Of a DNA stretch of 64,000 bases, positions 1 through 12,692 are shown in pieces. The position numbers and the translations under genes are program-made. Every line of letters begins with the position of its first letter. Position 1 is the first letter of the stretch. The stretch comes from Emydura subglobosa (taxonomy: Eukaryota > Chordata > Testudines > Chelidae), in assembly GCA_007922225.1 (NCBI GenBank), contig ML679954.1, positions 24,015,003-24,079,002 of the forward strand. Reading direction: 5' to 3'. The notes below the pieces were generated by a model that searched no databases, was not told the DNA's origin, and worked only from the letters and a program-made list of their open reading frames with translations.

Positions 1-1339
1 CTGATCACACCTTAATATAAATTATACAAAGCATTTTAAAAACAATTAATGAAATAAAATGGAATATCTCCCAGACCTATAAATTCTTCTGAATTTCTGA
101 TAATTGGAAATATTGCTAGAATGGCCCATGTTTCCAATAGACTCTGTTTCTATTAAGGCGACTTCTGAATTTAACTGGTTTCCAGTTAGTTGGAATGCCC
201 AACTTGAGACAATGCTGGTGAGAGTTTTGTTTTTTTGTGGCACATTTAAATTTTGTTCCGATGGCCAAATGTTCACAGAGTACATGTGCCGTCTCCCTCA
301 CTCCCCACCAATTACCATACTACTCTGTGGCATGTCTCAGGCAAATCAATGAGTATCAGGTGTTCTTGGGACTCAAAGAAAATGCAGTGATCTTCTCTCA
401 CATTCTGCATTCACACTTTATATTCAGTTTCCATTTTATGTGACATTCTAGAGATATTAAATAAAAAGAAGAATATTGGTTGGTTATATTAATAACCTGT
501 ACTTATTTATATCTGGAATGGTTATTAACCAAATGCTCATTTTATGATCTGGCAGATATGAAAAGCTGCATATGGATGAGTAATGCATTCATTGGTGGCC
601 CATGAGTTTCTGTGAGGAAATCTCAAATTCATATGATTCTCCTCCTCCCTGTCCCAGTGCTGCAACTGGATCCCTGATTTACCTGAAAGATGTGTGAAAA
701 CAAATCTAGAAAAAACAGCTCTATGTTTTCTCTCTGAGGTGGCTTGGGTACATTGTTTATTCAAAGCAAGTAAATGGAAAATACAGTTGTTATGAAATCT
801 ACTTCTGATATGCTAGTAACTTCAGGGAGAGTTTAAAAGTGAGAGGGTTAGTCAGGTCAAACTTTTTTCATTTACGAGTTATTATTACGATCTTCAAGAA
901 CATGCCTGATAAACATGCCTATCTATCCCAACGCTCCTTTTTGGAGGGAAAAACACTATCCTGGCACAGCCTGAACTGTAATTGTAATTGCTGCAGATAC
1001 ACCCTTGAACACACAATCTTGCTTTTGATGCCATGTATGTTGTAGATCTAAGATCAGAACTCAGCCTTAATTGCTGATATTTTGCTGGATGTGGTAACTC
1101 CTTGACACAAAACAAAGCCACAGTAAATGAAAAGCATCAACACCTCTAACTCATTTTTGGTTGAGATTATATTAATATGCAAATCGAGTGCGATTATGAC
1201 CCATTGGAATGTACAGAGAAATTCAATTTCTCAGATGTAATTTTCTCTTTATCATATTATTTTGACTGCATTCCATACTAGTCTGCTAGCCTTTGGAGAT
1301 GGGAATTAAGGTTTCAGTGAGATATTGAACAAAGCTTGA
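1..1339. other. Unclassified AT-rich sequence
   Basis: No coding potential, splice-bounded reading frame or repeat family could be recognised on either strand. Open frames here are under 90 codons and lack protein-like composition. Confidence 0.5.
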
Positions 1340-1615
1340 CAGGTTCGGGGTTGGGAAAGAATTTCCCCCTAGGGCAGATTGGCATAGACCCTGGGGTTTT
1401 TTGCTTTCCTCTGTAGATTGGGCACAGGTCACTTGCTGGTGGATTCTCTGTACCCTGAAATCTTTAAATCATTATTTGAGGACTCCAATAACTCAGTCTT
1501 AGGTTAGGGGTCTATTTTAGGAGTGGGTGGATGAAGTTATGTGACCTGTGTTGTGCAGGAGGTCAGACTAGATGATCATAATGGTCCCTTCTGATTTTAT
1601 AGTCTCTGAGTTTGG
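1340..1615 (+). mobile_element. CR1-type LINE 3' fragment (sense)
   Basis: The right end carries the CR1-like terminal block GGAGGTCAGACTAGATGATC followed by GGTCCCTTCTGA and a short TATAGTCTCTGAG tail. The upstream part (GGGAAAGAATTTCCCCCTAGG, then a stretch ending GGGTGGATGAAGT) recurs as the reverse complement at 4933-5235, so this is one subfamily present twice. It holds only the non-coding 3' region; no RT sequence is left. Confidence 0.7.
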
Positions 1616-1794
1616 AGTGACAGAGCTATGTTGGTCTAGAAAGTGATGATAAACACCAGAGAAACAGAATCCATAGCTGAAACAGGTTGTTTGCTAAAAG
1701 TAACAAAAGTTCATATGAGTGTTATATAAGAAATTGAAATTAATAGTGTTGAAATTAAATCTGTTATTTGGCCTACTGTCCTACTAAGGAGACT

Positions 1795-1859
1795 GATCCA
1801 ACTTCCATGGAAGCCAGGTTGAAAGATCCCATTGAATTCAATGGGAAGTGGATCAGGCC
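1795..1859. repeat. Short palindromic repeat (TTGAATTCAATGG core)
   Basis: A small imperfect palindrome bounded by GATCCAACTTCC and GGAAGTGGATCAGGCCC with a central CCATTGAATTCAATGGG. It belongs to the dispersed palindrome family described in the findings. Confidence 0.5.
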
Positions 1860-1887
1860 CAGCGATAAAGCATAGGGATGGATGTGG

Positions 1888-1985
1888 GAATCGCTGAGTG
1901 AAATTCTTTGCTCTGTACTATGCAGGAGGTCAGACTAGATAAGCCTGGTGGACCCTTCTGGCCTGAAAATCTATGAATCTGAGTT
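1888..1985 (+). mobile_element. CR1-type LINE 3' tail (sense)
   Basis: Contains GCAGGAGGTCAGACTAGAT and CCCTTCTGGCC followed by AATCTATGAATCTGAG, the same terminal block as at 1540-1615. It is a severely 5'-truncated copy of about 100 bp. Confidence 0.65.
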
Positions 1986-1989
1986 GCAC

Positions 1990-3840
1990 TGGCTTTGTGG
2001 GACCATAAAAAGAGTTCCAATGAGAGAGAGTAGTAGCCCTCCATCAACCGCCTTTCAAATAGAGCCATAAAAAATCATTTATAAGCACCATCAGTCTTCC
2101 CATCACTGCTCAAACAGTGGAAGAAGTCTGTACTCCAAGAAGCTCACAATCTACAAGAGAGAATTGTTCCACACAACAAACCTGTTTCATGCTATTTAAA
2201 CAAAAAATACCAGCAAGACCCAGTTTTTAGAAGATTAGTGTAAATATTGGTATAAATACCACCTGATATGAATCTCAGCAGCAGTATCATTGAATTAGCT
2301 AGCCAGAAAGACTAACGGAAAAAGGTATAAATTTTCCTCATGCATCTTAAGTGTGTTAACGTTGACGCTTTATCAGGGATATCATGGAATACAGTTTGCT
2401 TAGTGCAATTTTAAATCACAAATGCAGAATTGCTGCCTGGGAAAGAAAGACTGGATCTTCAGGTGCTCCCCCTCCTAAGTCAATGCTATAATCCAATACC
2501 TAATTGACCCATTGATATTGCTTCCCTGCTTTGCCAGTCCCTGAAAGTCTTTTTATTTTAAAACCTTTGTTACGCTGTATTAAAAACAGAGTGGGGAAGG
2601 CTGGATAAAATCTAAAAAGAAGTAAAAACTTTAAATGTTTAATATTTTGTTTATCTTTGTTTTCTAAAATGCATTGCATTAATAACAAAGCTCTTAATAC
2701 CTTATCTTGTAAAGGCATAAATACAATTCTAGCACCATTTGTCTTTAATGGTCCTGTGTGTTTTGTGTGTGTGTGTATGCACGTGCATGTGTGTGTCCAA
2801 GTGAGAGTGAGAGAGACTAGTTTGTTTGTTTTTATTTTGTTGCAACAAAAGCCAATTTTATATGCAATCATAAAAACTTTAGTAAGTGGTACCTCACTAT
2901 TTTAATATTATGGTTAGGTTAAAAACATAATGTCAATTAATTTTTACAAAACTCAAAAGGCATCAGTTATAAATATATGTATACATATATATTTCTGCCT
3001 TAACAAATAATGCAATTGCAAACAAAATGGGTTCTCTTTTATAAATTTAAGGTAGTTTAATCAAATAAAAAAGCCTGTAGGGGGAAAATCTCAACATTAA
3101 TGCAAAAGTAATATTAACAAAAATGCCAATTTCTTTTTTGGGTTTTTATAAACTTGCTCACCCCTTTAATATTAAAATGTAGTTATAAAAATGTTATAGC
3201 AAAAATATTACAATATATTATGTTGCAAAATGTTAAAGCTAATCAAACAATGTCAATAGGTTTCCACCTTTGTCTCCCAAATACAACCAAGTGGCATAAA
3301 AGTAATGTCTTCAAAGTGTTTGTTTAAAGCTACATTTAAACTTCATTTTGCTTTAATTTTTATACTATTTTCTTGTATATTATGCTAAAAAGAAGTATTG
3401 GTTATTAAAGTTTATGCTTTCAAATATTCAAGAAAAGTTTAATCGCTATCACAAGAAAATTAACTCTAAAAAGCTTGAGTAAAAATTCTGTTGCTAACTT
3501 TTGCTAAAACAGAGTGCTCAGTTGAGAAGAGCAATACACCTTCTCACAAAAGATTGTGAGCATCTATTTTAGCAGTCAAGCACTAGATTTATTATATAAA
3601 AACTAGTAATGCACGAGTAAAGGAAGTGAAAATGAATGTCTATGCAAAAAACATCTAAAACAGGCATATTTGTGCTAAAAGATTGGGAAATTTAGAACAA
3701 AAGTATAGCTTGTGTAATAAATAACATGATTCCTATTACACTGTAAATGCACAGTTAATCTGTATATAAATTTGAGTTATTGAAAACAAGAGAAATGTAA
3801 AACACACACAAATGTTATCATTTTAACTGGCTTATATAGT
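1990..3840. other. Unclassified AT-rich sequence
   Basis: Apart from a TG-rich microsatellite at 2755-2797 and AT-alternating runs near 2970-2995, nothing recognisable is present. The region 2900-3800 is very AT-rich with no open frame of note. Confidence 0.5.
2755..2797. repeat. Imperfect (TG)n microsatellite
   Basis: Alternating TG tract interrupted by TTTT and by ATGCACGTGCA. It also accounts for the cysteine/valine-rich open frames on both strands here. Confidence 0.9.
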
Positions 3841-4932
3841 TTAAGGGTGCCACCCACAACCTGAAAGCACCAAAAGAGACCAGTGGACAGAGAAGAAACC
3901 ACCAGGCAGTGAAATAAAAGAGAAAAGTGCTTAATAAATAACAGACTGGTCAACTACACTTTAGTCTGCCATATATGGACACTCAAGTATGCAAAGAAGT
4001 TCTGGGGCTCCAATGTTTTTACATCATAAACTGAGGCAACAAACCCAGAGGTGTTGGGGCTATGAATTGCCAAACCTAGGGTTTGGCACAACTCAGCCCT
4101 GGCACAAATTAAGCACTGAATTAACTATAAAAAACTAGCCAGGCCAGGTCTAACTGTTATTTAAACTTTATATTAAGCAATTTAAGTTCATATACATGTG
4201 GTTTTAAATCTCTCTCTATGAAACATAGCTGAATTTGGTTCCTGTGTAAAAGCAAAATGTATCATTACTGTATACTTGTTTGTTAGGAATGTGCACAAGA
4301 CAAGGACTGGGCAAAAGATTTCTGCAGTCTGGTGTCTTTCAAAATAGGAAACTCCAAAATCCAGATAAAATTGATTATTATTAAAATATCTGAATATCGA
4401 CTTGAAAACGTGTGTGTGTGTGTATGAGATACACACAATTTTGACCACCCGGGATTGGAAACTGGCTCTATTTCTGTAATTCATGATGTTGAGCCCCTGG
4501 CTACTGAAAATATGCTATGCCATTTACAATGTGCATTGCATTGCAAAACTGTTTAAATAAATATTAAACTAATTGCAGCAAACAGTATTAAGGCAAGAAA
4601 ACACTGGGTTGCTAAAAAAATTTGTACTGCTTATGGGAGATACAGAGGAACTACCATAACCAACTCATTAGAAAAAGAAAGTTGCCTAAACTTAAAGATG
4701 AATAGTTAGCTAACTGGCATTGCTGTCAGTGTATAACAAAAACTATGGCTAAGTGACAGTGTGTTAAATCATGTAAACAAATTCATTTGGAGTACAATTC
4801 ATAATCTGAAGTCAGTAACACTGCATCCTACTCAAGGCACATGTTATTCAAAGCAATCTTGCTCAGTGACTCATTCCATGTATAGAAATATTGAATCCTA
4901 ACAGCAATATTTAATAGAAGTGGTTACTGTCC
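3840..4932. other. Unclassified sequence
   Basis: 3840-4140 has higher complexity than its flanks and may be an unidentified repeat. The remainder is AT-rich. A (GT)7 run sits at 4410-4423. No gene or named repeat could be supported. Confidence 0.4.
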
Positions 4933-5235
4933 ACTCATAGACTCTAAGGTCAGAAGGGACCGATATGATCATCTAGTCTGACATCCTGCACAATTCAGGC
5001 CACAGAACCTCACCCACCCACTTCTGTATTAAATCTCTACCCTATGACTGAGTTAAAGTCCTCAAATCATGGTTTAAAGATTTTAAGGTACAGAGAATCC
5101 ATCAGCAAGTGAGCTGTGCCCCATACGACAGAGGAAGGCAAAAAATCCCCAGAGCCTTTGCCAATCTGCCCTGGGGGAAATTCCTTCCCGACACCAGAGA
5201 AACAATTGGATCTATGCCAAGTACTAGTGTATCAT
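4933..5235 (-). mobile_element. CR1-type LINE 3' fragment (antisense)
   Basis: Reads AGACTCTAAGGTCAGAAGGG, then GATCATCTAGTCTGACATCC and, further right, GGGGGAAATTCCTTCCCGAC. This is the reverse complement of the copy at 1340-1615, in the same internal order. The open frames in this region come from the repeat and are not host genes. Confidence 0.7.
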
Positions 5236-5934
5236 CCAGCCATGCAAATCTGAAAAGCACTGTGCATGGCATGTTATACCAGGAATCTTTTGACATTGCA
5301 ACTCCAATGTATGGTCATAAAGGGTCAGCCCAGTACAATGAGACAGAGAAGCTAGCCACTCCTGTCTCCTGCCTAGTGCAGCTTACCAGATGGTAACAAC
5401 TAATTGTAAAGGTAACCTATAACATGAATGTACAGTATTGTATAGTAACTAGTTACAAGAAATTTATATACAAAGGCCTCCCTTGTAATGTCACTACTCC
5501 AAAACTAATAGGAGTGTGCTATTACATGTGTTAGTAAAATAAAAGACCTAAATTAAAATAGATGGGGGAATGATTAACTTTAGCCATTAATAAAGCTGGG
5601 TAATGAATGAAATTTAAAAATATGTACTTGTGCTAACACTATACCTTAATTATCCATGTAATGAATTTATCTTTATATTATGTGTTGTCTGTTAGGGTAC
5701 CTTATATACAAATAAGTATGGGTGTTTTCTGGTATAATAATTATATACCAGTATATCCATCTTACATACACTATAGCCAGGGCTTGACAATAAGCATACA
5801 GCTCTCAAGTAAAGTCCCAAACCCACTATACAGGATTTTAAAAAAATGGAGTAAAGGAAACTGTCCACAGGTTGTATGAGCAAACGTGCAGACCAATGGA
5901 CATGAATGGGTAAAATAAAATGGCCAAGAAGCAG
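5236..5934. other. Unclassified sequence
   Basis: No gene or repeat family recognised between the CR1 fragment and the LTR. Confidence 0.45.
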
Positions 5935-6289
5935 TGTTTAGCCACTGGTTCATTTTCAGTTCATACATTTTGTCTTTTTATGGGGACAGTGTTTACCCAT
6001 CATCCCAGAAAAGCATAAAAGAGGGGAACGCAGGCCTTGCTGGAGTCCTAGGCATGGCTAACAATATGAACCAAAGGTGGTGAACCAAAGTAGGCTGCAT
6101 CAGAACAACATCTCGGTATCAGCTGATCAAGTAAGCAAATTCCTGATCAGAGACTATGGTACAAGAACACACAGACCCCTCGTAAAGATAAAGATTAAAA
6201 GATAATGGATGAGGATGTTTTGTTCAAACTATGAGGTACAAGGCAGGTACAATGTCTGGAATGTAATACACAACTTGTTTGTAACAGTG

Positions 6290-6297
6290 TATAAAAA
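6290..6297 (+). promoter_or_regulatory. TATA box of the LTR
   Basis: TATAAAAA preceded by GTAACAG and followed by GGGGAAT, placed about 150 bp before the AATAAA signal. Confidence 0.55.
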
Positions 6298-6439
6298 GGG
6301 GAATCATAGGAGGGGCATCTTTGTATTGGCCTAGGGGACAACATCAGGTTAAGTTGATTGAACTGGTCCCTTGTCATGGGTATAAATGTGTTAGTGTACC
6401 TGCAGCTTCTATGGGGCACTAGGACTGTGCTTTGTTGAC

Positions 6440-6445
6440 AATAAA
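6440..6445 (+). terminator. Polyadenylation signal of the LTR
   Basis: AATAAA followed by CCTGCCTGAGCG and a T-rich stretch, as expected for the R/U5 boundary of an LTR. Confidence 0.55.
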
Positions 6446-6530
6446 CCTGCCTGAGCGCCTTTTTCTACCAAACTGAGCCTGTGGTCTTTCTTTATGAACA
6501 ACACGGAAGTCCGCTGACTTAGCTGCACCA

Positions 6531-7896
6531 GCAGTGTGTGCAGCTTGCTGACACTGAAGCTCCAAGTAAAGCGGCAGTAACACTACAACCCCAGGCAGTT
6601 AGAGCTATATGTCTGATGGGCAACTAAGAACAAAAAACCATATACCCAACTGCACAAACAAGATGCAAAGATTTGCTTTTCCTTCAGTCATGATTGTAAA
6701 GGACAGGCTATCATATCTTGTGCAGGGCTGTATAAATCTCACTTGAAAAAAGCCACACAAAGTAATCTGCATGCCCTTTGAAATGCATTGCCCTTTGAAA
6801 TAATTCAGTGCTTCCGAATTTGAATCCATGCTTCCAAGAAGTCTCTAGTTCAAACCTGATGCTCAGGTGTCTGTCATCTTCTAAAATGACAGTTTATAAT
6901 GTACATGAGTACATGATAAAGAACAGTTTTGAAACACCTCAGCTTCATTTTAGCATGTAACCACTAGCAAATTTAAACTTATGTAAGAAATTGCTTAGTG
7001 TATGGAAGACTGTACAGACTATACTATTAAAAGTTATTTAGTTAAATCAGATTTAATAGGACAATTCCTACATTTCCCATCACTGAGGCTGCAGGTAGAG
7101 TGGCTTATTTTCATAGGCATATAGAAGACTGACTGGGCCAGCAGGGGAAAGAAAATCCTTGGACCTCTCTAAACACTGTCCCATGCTCTTCCTCCCCCCA
7201 CCCCCTGCCTCATGGTTGTTCTACCTCCTCATAGGTATGGATAGAGGAACTCTTAGGCTGGACAATATGGTACAATGGATGCCCATTTGTTCCCACACTC
7301 TCAAAGGGAGGCTTATAAGCTCTTTCCCAGCTCAGGGCACTACTCTGCACCAGAGAACAGCTCCCCACTCCTTTCTTTATGCTAAACCTAAGACCCAGTT
7401 TTCAGACCTTGCTGTGGGCATCACACTAGTCAATTTTCTGAGTCTGGGAAGAAGCCGCTCAGACAGATCGGCTTGAGGGTGCTGGATATCTTGTCCTTCT
7501 CTCAGCAACCTGGAGATCTAGTGGGTAAGTTAGATTGTAAAATACATTTGGTTGCAACGTGGTGGGATGTCTAGTACAGGTAATTGTTTATTAATAGGAT
7601 GTCTGGTTACTTGCTAAACCAGAATTAGAAGTGGATTAGGAGAAAACTTCTAAAGAATTTGGAGAATGGAGTTGGGACTCCATTGGTAGATGGTAAACTG
7701 AGGAAGAAACCCCTCAACCTTTCTATGAAGGAAGGGCAGTGGATTCCCCGGAATGATGCTAGGACTCAGTTAAAAGTTTGGAGGGGGTGGAGCTGAGGGC
7801 AGCCCCGAGGTGGTATAGGTCATGGAATGAAGGTTGATATGTACTGGATGAGTTATTGCAGGATAGTTCCCAGATGTGGTAAGTTAACAACACTAA
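6531..7896. other. Unclassified sequence
   Basis: No recognisable exon, RNA gene or repeat. The short frame at 7159-7476 has low-complexity, C-rich content and no recognisable domain. Confidence 0.45.
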
Positions 7897-8191
7897 GATG
7901 CTGTCTACACTTACCTCTGAGATTCGAAGGCAGTCGACAGGAGTTACGCAAGCTATGCAAAAAACGTACATAACTCCCGTCGACTTCTCTGCTTCTCTTC
8001 TGTGCGCCGTCTTCACTGCACTGCACCAACAGCAACCGTGTTCCCATCGATGCAGCACTACGCTACTTGTGAAGGTGGTCTTAGTATGTCGATTTCTGGA
8101 TCGAATAAGCGGGTCTTCACTGACCGTTCAGTCGATCCAGAGAAATTGATCTGACAGCGGCGACTTTGCCGCCGTCAGTGTAGCCATAGCC
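7897..8191 (+). mobile_element. Hairpin MITE, copy 1
   Basis: A non-autonomous DNA-transposon-like element of about 295 bp. It starts TGTCTACACTTACC and ends GCCGCCGTCAGTGTAGCC, so its termini are inverted versions of GTCTACACT. An internal hairpin at 7933-7984 has arms running from GTCGACAGGAGTTA to TAACTCCCGTCGAC. The same order of blocks recurs at 11620-11944 and, reversed, at 36642-36930. It has no coding capacity. Confidence 0.8.
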
Positions 8192-9890
8192 TAAGACCTA
8201 GTTAAACCACATGTGTTGCATCTTGTCTTTCTTCCTGTAGTTTCTGGAGCAAAGCTGTTACTTGTTTAGTAAAAATCTGCCAACAACCACACCCCTTAAC
8301 ACTTTATCCCTTAACTGCAGAATCTATTGGTTTCATATTTAATTCAGACAGTAAATAGGTTTAACTTACCGTATAGACTTATTTATAAGGGTAAGTATTG
8401 TTAGAGTGATATTTAGTATTTTTGTGATTGTTTATAGCATCCCTATCCATCTAGCGAATTGTTATTTCAGTAAATATTAAATTTCTACAGTGGCATTATT
8501 TTCTAGTTGATTAGACTAAAATGTGGTTATGCCATTTCACATTTTCAGCTGCTGACTGAGTGTTATATCATTACCAGTCCCAATGATTTAAAGCTCGTAA
8601 AAAAACCAAACATTCCAATACATTAAATTGTTTCATGCTGTGCAATAAAAATTCAATCACTCTTCAATATATGGAACTTTCCAGTAAACTTCTCTCTTTC
8701 TACACCATCTAATCCAATTGGTTTCAGATCACAATTTTTAAAAGATAGTTATGGTAAATGTATACCAGGAGGCTTGGGTGGAAAACACTACAGCTTCAAA
8801 TTTTGTATGAATAAAAAATATTTAAGATATATTGCCAGTGTTTTTGTTGCACTTCAAGATAACTTTTCTAACAGCATCATTAAACAGGGATTTTATACTG
8901 AAACAATGGTATCATTGCCTTCTGTTGTCGTCAAAGGATTGGTGTCAAATGGTATAGTTGCATTGACATCAGTGCAGCTATGTTGATTTAACACTAACGT
9001 TTATGCTGGTCTCCTTATCTGTGCCCTCCTCTTACATATTTTCCCTTTTCCTGTTTAAAGAAATTTGTACATCTTGAGTGCACATGATGTTAAATTAAAT
9101 TAAAAACATTAAACATGTGCATAACCATTGCTATCAATTCTTGTAAGTAACATTCAGTAACAATAGCATCCTTAATTGATCATTTAAAAAATTCTTATTT
9201 TAGCACAATAATTTTGCATTTAAAAAGCAAAAAACATATAAGTACAAATAACTCCAAATGAGCATCATGTCCTGCTGATTTATATTACAGAAATCATTCC
9301 CTTATCCCATTTCTTTGTGCTAGTCTTCTTTCTGCCAAAAGCTATCCATATGTCCTACCAAGTCCTTGTCTGAATAAAGGTAAATTAAATCTACTGAAGT
9401 GATCTCAAAGGTAAATAAAGCTTTAAAATTGGACAAAAAGTTATGTTTAATTAATTGTAATGCTTAAAAAGTAAAAGTTGGCAAGTAGACATCTGCAAAT
9501 AAAACCAGGTAGTGCAATCAAAAAAAATGGTAATTAAATTAGAAAGTGCAGTAGAAGAACAAAGTGAAAAAATAAGTGTCCAGAATTAAACAAATATCAA
9601 AATACATTAAAGATATTACCATCACAAATTGTCATACCAGAGCACATGAATTAACTCAAACTGATTACGTTTGCTAAGAATAAATATCATTACTGTTGCA
9701 TGAAGTGCATAAAATAACTTAATACATACACGTGCCTTCAAAGTCAGTATGTAACAATCATCACTAAGCACAGCATGGGGTAGAACAGAGTGTTTTAAAG
9801 GTGTGTTGAGCGGCAACACCTTAAGAATATTGTCAAAATTACCGAACGCGTATATTCTAGAAAAACAAGAAACAGGAGGCCCAGTCTTGT
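8192..9890. other. Unclassified AT-rich sequence
   Basis: Low-GC sequence without an exon-like frame. Nothing on either strand could be assigned. Confidence 0.45.
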
Positions 9891-11120
9891 CTCTCAGTGC
9901 CAGTTCAGGAACGTGACCAGAGGCTTCTCTAGGCATAGGCAAGCTAGGCAGCTGCCTGGGTGGCACAGCTGCCTGGGTGGCAGATTCTCAGCAAGCTGGG
10001 ATTTGATCTACTCCACCCTAGCCTGCTGTGGATTAACTGTCCTTGTGCACCCCAATGCACAATAAGTTTGTTAATGCACTTTGATCTAGTCCTATTTCTA
10101 ACTGTTAGTGTGCATCAGCAGAGCACATGGGACGTGCGCTCTGGGTGCATTAACACACATGCAGGGGCACTGCCACGGACCATGCAGCTGAAGCTCCCAA
10201 TCTCAGGGGAGCTGCCAACCCAGCCTGGCCCCCAGCAGCTTCAACCTCGATGAAGGGCCACCTATGGTGGGCAGTGACCAGGTAAGTGGGGCCACCTGCC
10301 CTGCCCTAACTGCCTCTGCCCCTTACACCTGACCCAGTCCCCTCTTTCCTCCAGGCTTCTAACACCCCCACCCCAATCTGCCTATGCACCATCCCCCACC
10401 TCCCAGGGACCTAGCCCATCTGCCATCCACGGTCCTGCCCCCATCTATGTCCCACCTCATCTGCCTTGACCACCCAGGATCTGCGTTCTTCCCCAGTCCT
10501 CCTACCTCCAGCCCCCTATCAGAGGCCTGCCCCCTCATGCTGTTGGCCCCTTCTCTAGCATCCTGCCCCATCTGACCCTGCATTCTATTTCCTCACCTCG
10601 TTGTCCCCCAAACAGTGATCTACTCCCTGCCCCCCTTTTCTTAACCTCCATGTCCTAGTCCTCTCCATCCATCTTCCATTGTGTTCTGGTCTCTCCGTGG
10701 GTCCTGGCCCCCACCCCATGTCCAAACTCCAGTCCTGCTGTTTTATTCCTCCCATTGTTCCATCCATGTATTGCATGACCACCCCTCCCCAGCCTCATAA
10801 CAGAGACTTGTTCCCTCACCCTCACCCCTACCAGCCTGGTGCATCTCCTCAGGCACCTTAGGGTGTCCTTCAGATGGATACCCAATGGAGTTCAATCAGG
10901 ATAGGGGTCCAGAATCCAACTGGGGGAGGCAGATGGAGCCCCACACCATGAGTCCCAACACCCGATGCTCTTGGGGGCTAATCCCTGATGTGGGGCCCTT
11001 CCAGGGAAGCCTGTTTACAGAGGAGCTTCCCCCCCGCTGGGGTGGGGGCGTGGATTGGAAGCCACAGGGATCAGTCCTCTAAGCATGAGGTGTGTCCTTT
11101 AAAAATGAGTTGCGGGCATC
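9891..11120. repeat. GC-richer segment with a long pyrimidine-skewed tract
   Basis: At 9950-9982 the unit GCTGCCTGGGTGGCA is repeated twice in tandem. From about 10290 to 10860 the plus strand is strongly C+T biased, made of irregular CCCC/CTCC/CCTCC blocks. The long open frames on both strands (for example 10384-10575) are a by-product of that bias. It resembles a degenerate low-complexity repeat, not a CpG island, because CG dinucleotides stay scarce. Confidence 0.5.
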
Positions 11121-11619
11121 ACTTATCCATGCCCTGGTCAGCACTGTACCCAGGTTTAGCACCATAGTTTGATCCACTCTGGGTAGACCAGGCTTTCCCT
11201 TGTTTTCAAGCTTTTCCTCCTACCTTTGGGGTGAAACCCCAAGTGTAGGGTGCTCTGCTGCTGATACACTTGCTGGGGAGTTCACCCCCCTCCAAATTTA
11301 GCAAGTAAGTAAAGAAACTGTTAATGAGTGTGAGGCGCACAGTGTGCAGTAGGAGAGGGGTTGGCATGCTGATGCTCTGCCGAGGGTGGCAGATTGTCTT
11401 GATCAGCCTCTGAATGTGACTCCCACTCCCAATCACATAGGATTCTTGCCATGTCATAGGGGACACCATGATTAGAGATGAGCAAAACAGTCAGTTATTA
11501 ACTATCACTATTTTTGTCTTTAATAATAAGACACCCTATGAACAAGCAGTAAACAATGGGTATTTCAGTTACAAATCTCTTTGGAGAACTTTCAACAGAG
11601 ATCACCTTTGAAAGTGGGG
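11121..11619. other. Unclassified sequence
   Basis: No gene or repeat recognised. Confidence 0.4.
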
Positions 11620-11944
11620 CCAGGTCTACACTTAAATGAAAACTCTATGAATGGAATGAAAAAACTACATTGAAAATTCGGCAGCAGTTGATGGGAGTTA
11701 CGCAAGCTACACAGAGCAGCTTGCATAACTCCCATTGACTTCTTAACTTCCGTTGTGTGCAGCATCTTCACTGTGCTGCGCCAACAGGAAATGCATTCAT
11801 TGATGAAGCACTACGTCACTTGAGGGGGTGGTTTTAGTGCGTCAACTTCCCGATCGATTGAGTGGGTCTTCCCTGACCACTCAATCGATCCAGAAAGATC
11901 GATCTAACGGTGACAAATTTGCCGCTGTCAGTGTGTACGTAGCC
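11620..11944 (+). mobile_element. Hairpin MITE, copy 2
   Basis: Second copy of the 7897-8191 element, about 325 bp. It starts AGGTCTACACTT and ends GCCGCTGTCAGTGTGTACGT followed by AGCC. The internal hairpin lies at 11686-11740 (ATGGGAGTTACGCAAGCT against AGCTTGCATAACTCCCAT). It also keeps the CACTCAATCGATCCAGAAAG block near its right end. Confidence 0.8.
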
Positions 11945-11999
11945 TGGGTCTACCCTGAAGGAAACATTCTTCTCTAGTTAAGAGAAGACCAAAGTACAT

Positions 12000-12690
12000 T
12001 TTCCACCCAAATCAGCAGTGAATCTTGTCACAGCGTACTAAAGACAAGGGGACAGTTTCCAGGTGGTGCAGAAGAGTAGATTTACTGCTGTCACACTACC
12101 CCATGGCTAGATATGGCACAGAAGTCTTGCCTCAACTAATGCCCTCTGTGAACAGCCACTGTGGCCCTGCAGCAGCTTGCATCCTCTTCTGTCTCAGTCC
12201 TCTGGTGAGGTCACCTAAAGGCCCGCTCCTCTTTCAGGATAACAGAGTCCAAACAAAAAATTCAATGTCCTTACATCATATCTTTGGCCCCCCAACTCTG
12301 GGCCCCACAGTCCTCACTGCCTCATGCCTCAGAGCTTTCAAAAATTCTCATCCTTCATATCAACAGACATCCCATCACCTTTCCCAGGGGCAGGTAGGAG
12401 AACTCAGGTCTACCTTTTCTTCTGGGTTCCAGCCTAGGGACCTCGTGCCCTGTTCCTTACTTGAATACCTCCCCAGCTTCCTTCCCTGGAAGCCTTGATC
12501 CTACCCTAGTATTAAGGGTCACTACCAGATTTTGCCTCACATCTCTCCAGACTCTTTGCCAGAGCTTCTTCTCAGGAGAGAATCCACAGGCCTACTTCCT
12601 CCCTGGGCCTCATTCTGCTCTGAAGCTCTTTTATAGTAGCCACTCAGCTCCTCCCCAGTTAGGCCTCATCCTAAATTGGTCCTGGCCTAT
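12000..12690 (-). mobile_element. Probable LTR remnant (antisense)
   Basis: On the minus strand a CCAAT box at 12679-12675 is followed by a TATAAAA box at 12635-12629 and then a segment containing TTCAGAGCAGA. This promoter layout closely parallels the solo LTR at 12921-13571 (TATAAAA, then CTGCAGAGCAGAG). Ends and target duplication were not found. The open frames at 12025-12706 have no retroviral protein motif. Confidence 0.45.
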
Positions 12691-12692
12691 CC

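Larger units (their letters stand above)
5935..6530 (+). mobile_element. Probable solo LTR of an endogenous retrovirus (sense)
   Basis: A TATAAAAA box at 6290-6297 is followed 150 bp later by an AATAAA signal at 6440-6445 and then a stretch with TGTGGTCTTTC, the usual order of U3, R and U5 in a retroviral LTR. Ends are uncertain: the best pair starts TGTTTAGCC and ends GCTGCACCA, flanked on both sides by GCAG as a possible 4-bp target duplication, but other ends cannot be excluded. No gag, pol or env coding sequence adjoins it, so it would be a solo LTR. Confidence 0.55.

Noticed and set aside
5109..5396. 95-codon plus frame
   Set aside because: Most of it is the antisense CR1 3' fragment read as protein.
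10000..11100. Possible CpG island or promoter
   Set aside because: GC content is raised, but CG dinucleotides are rare and the strand bias points to low-complexity repeat.
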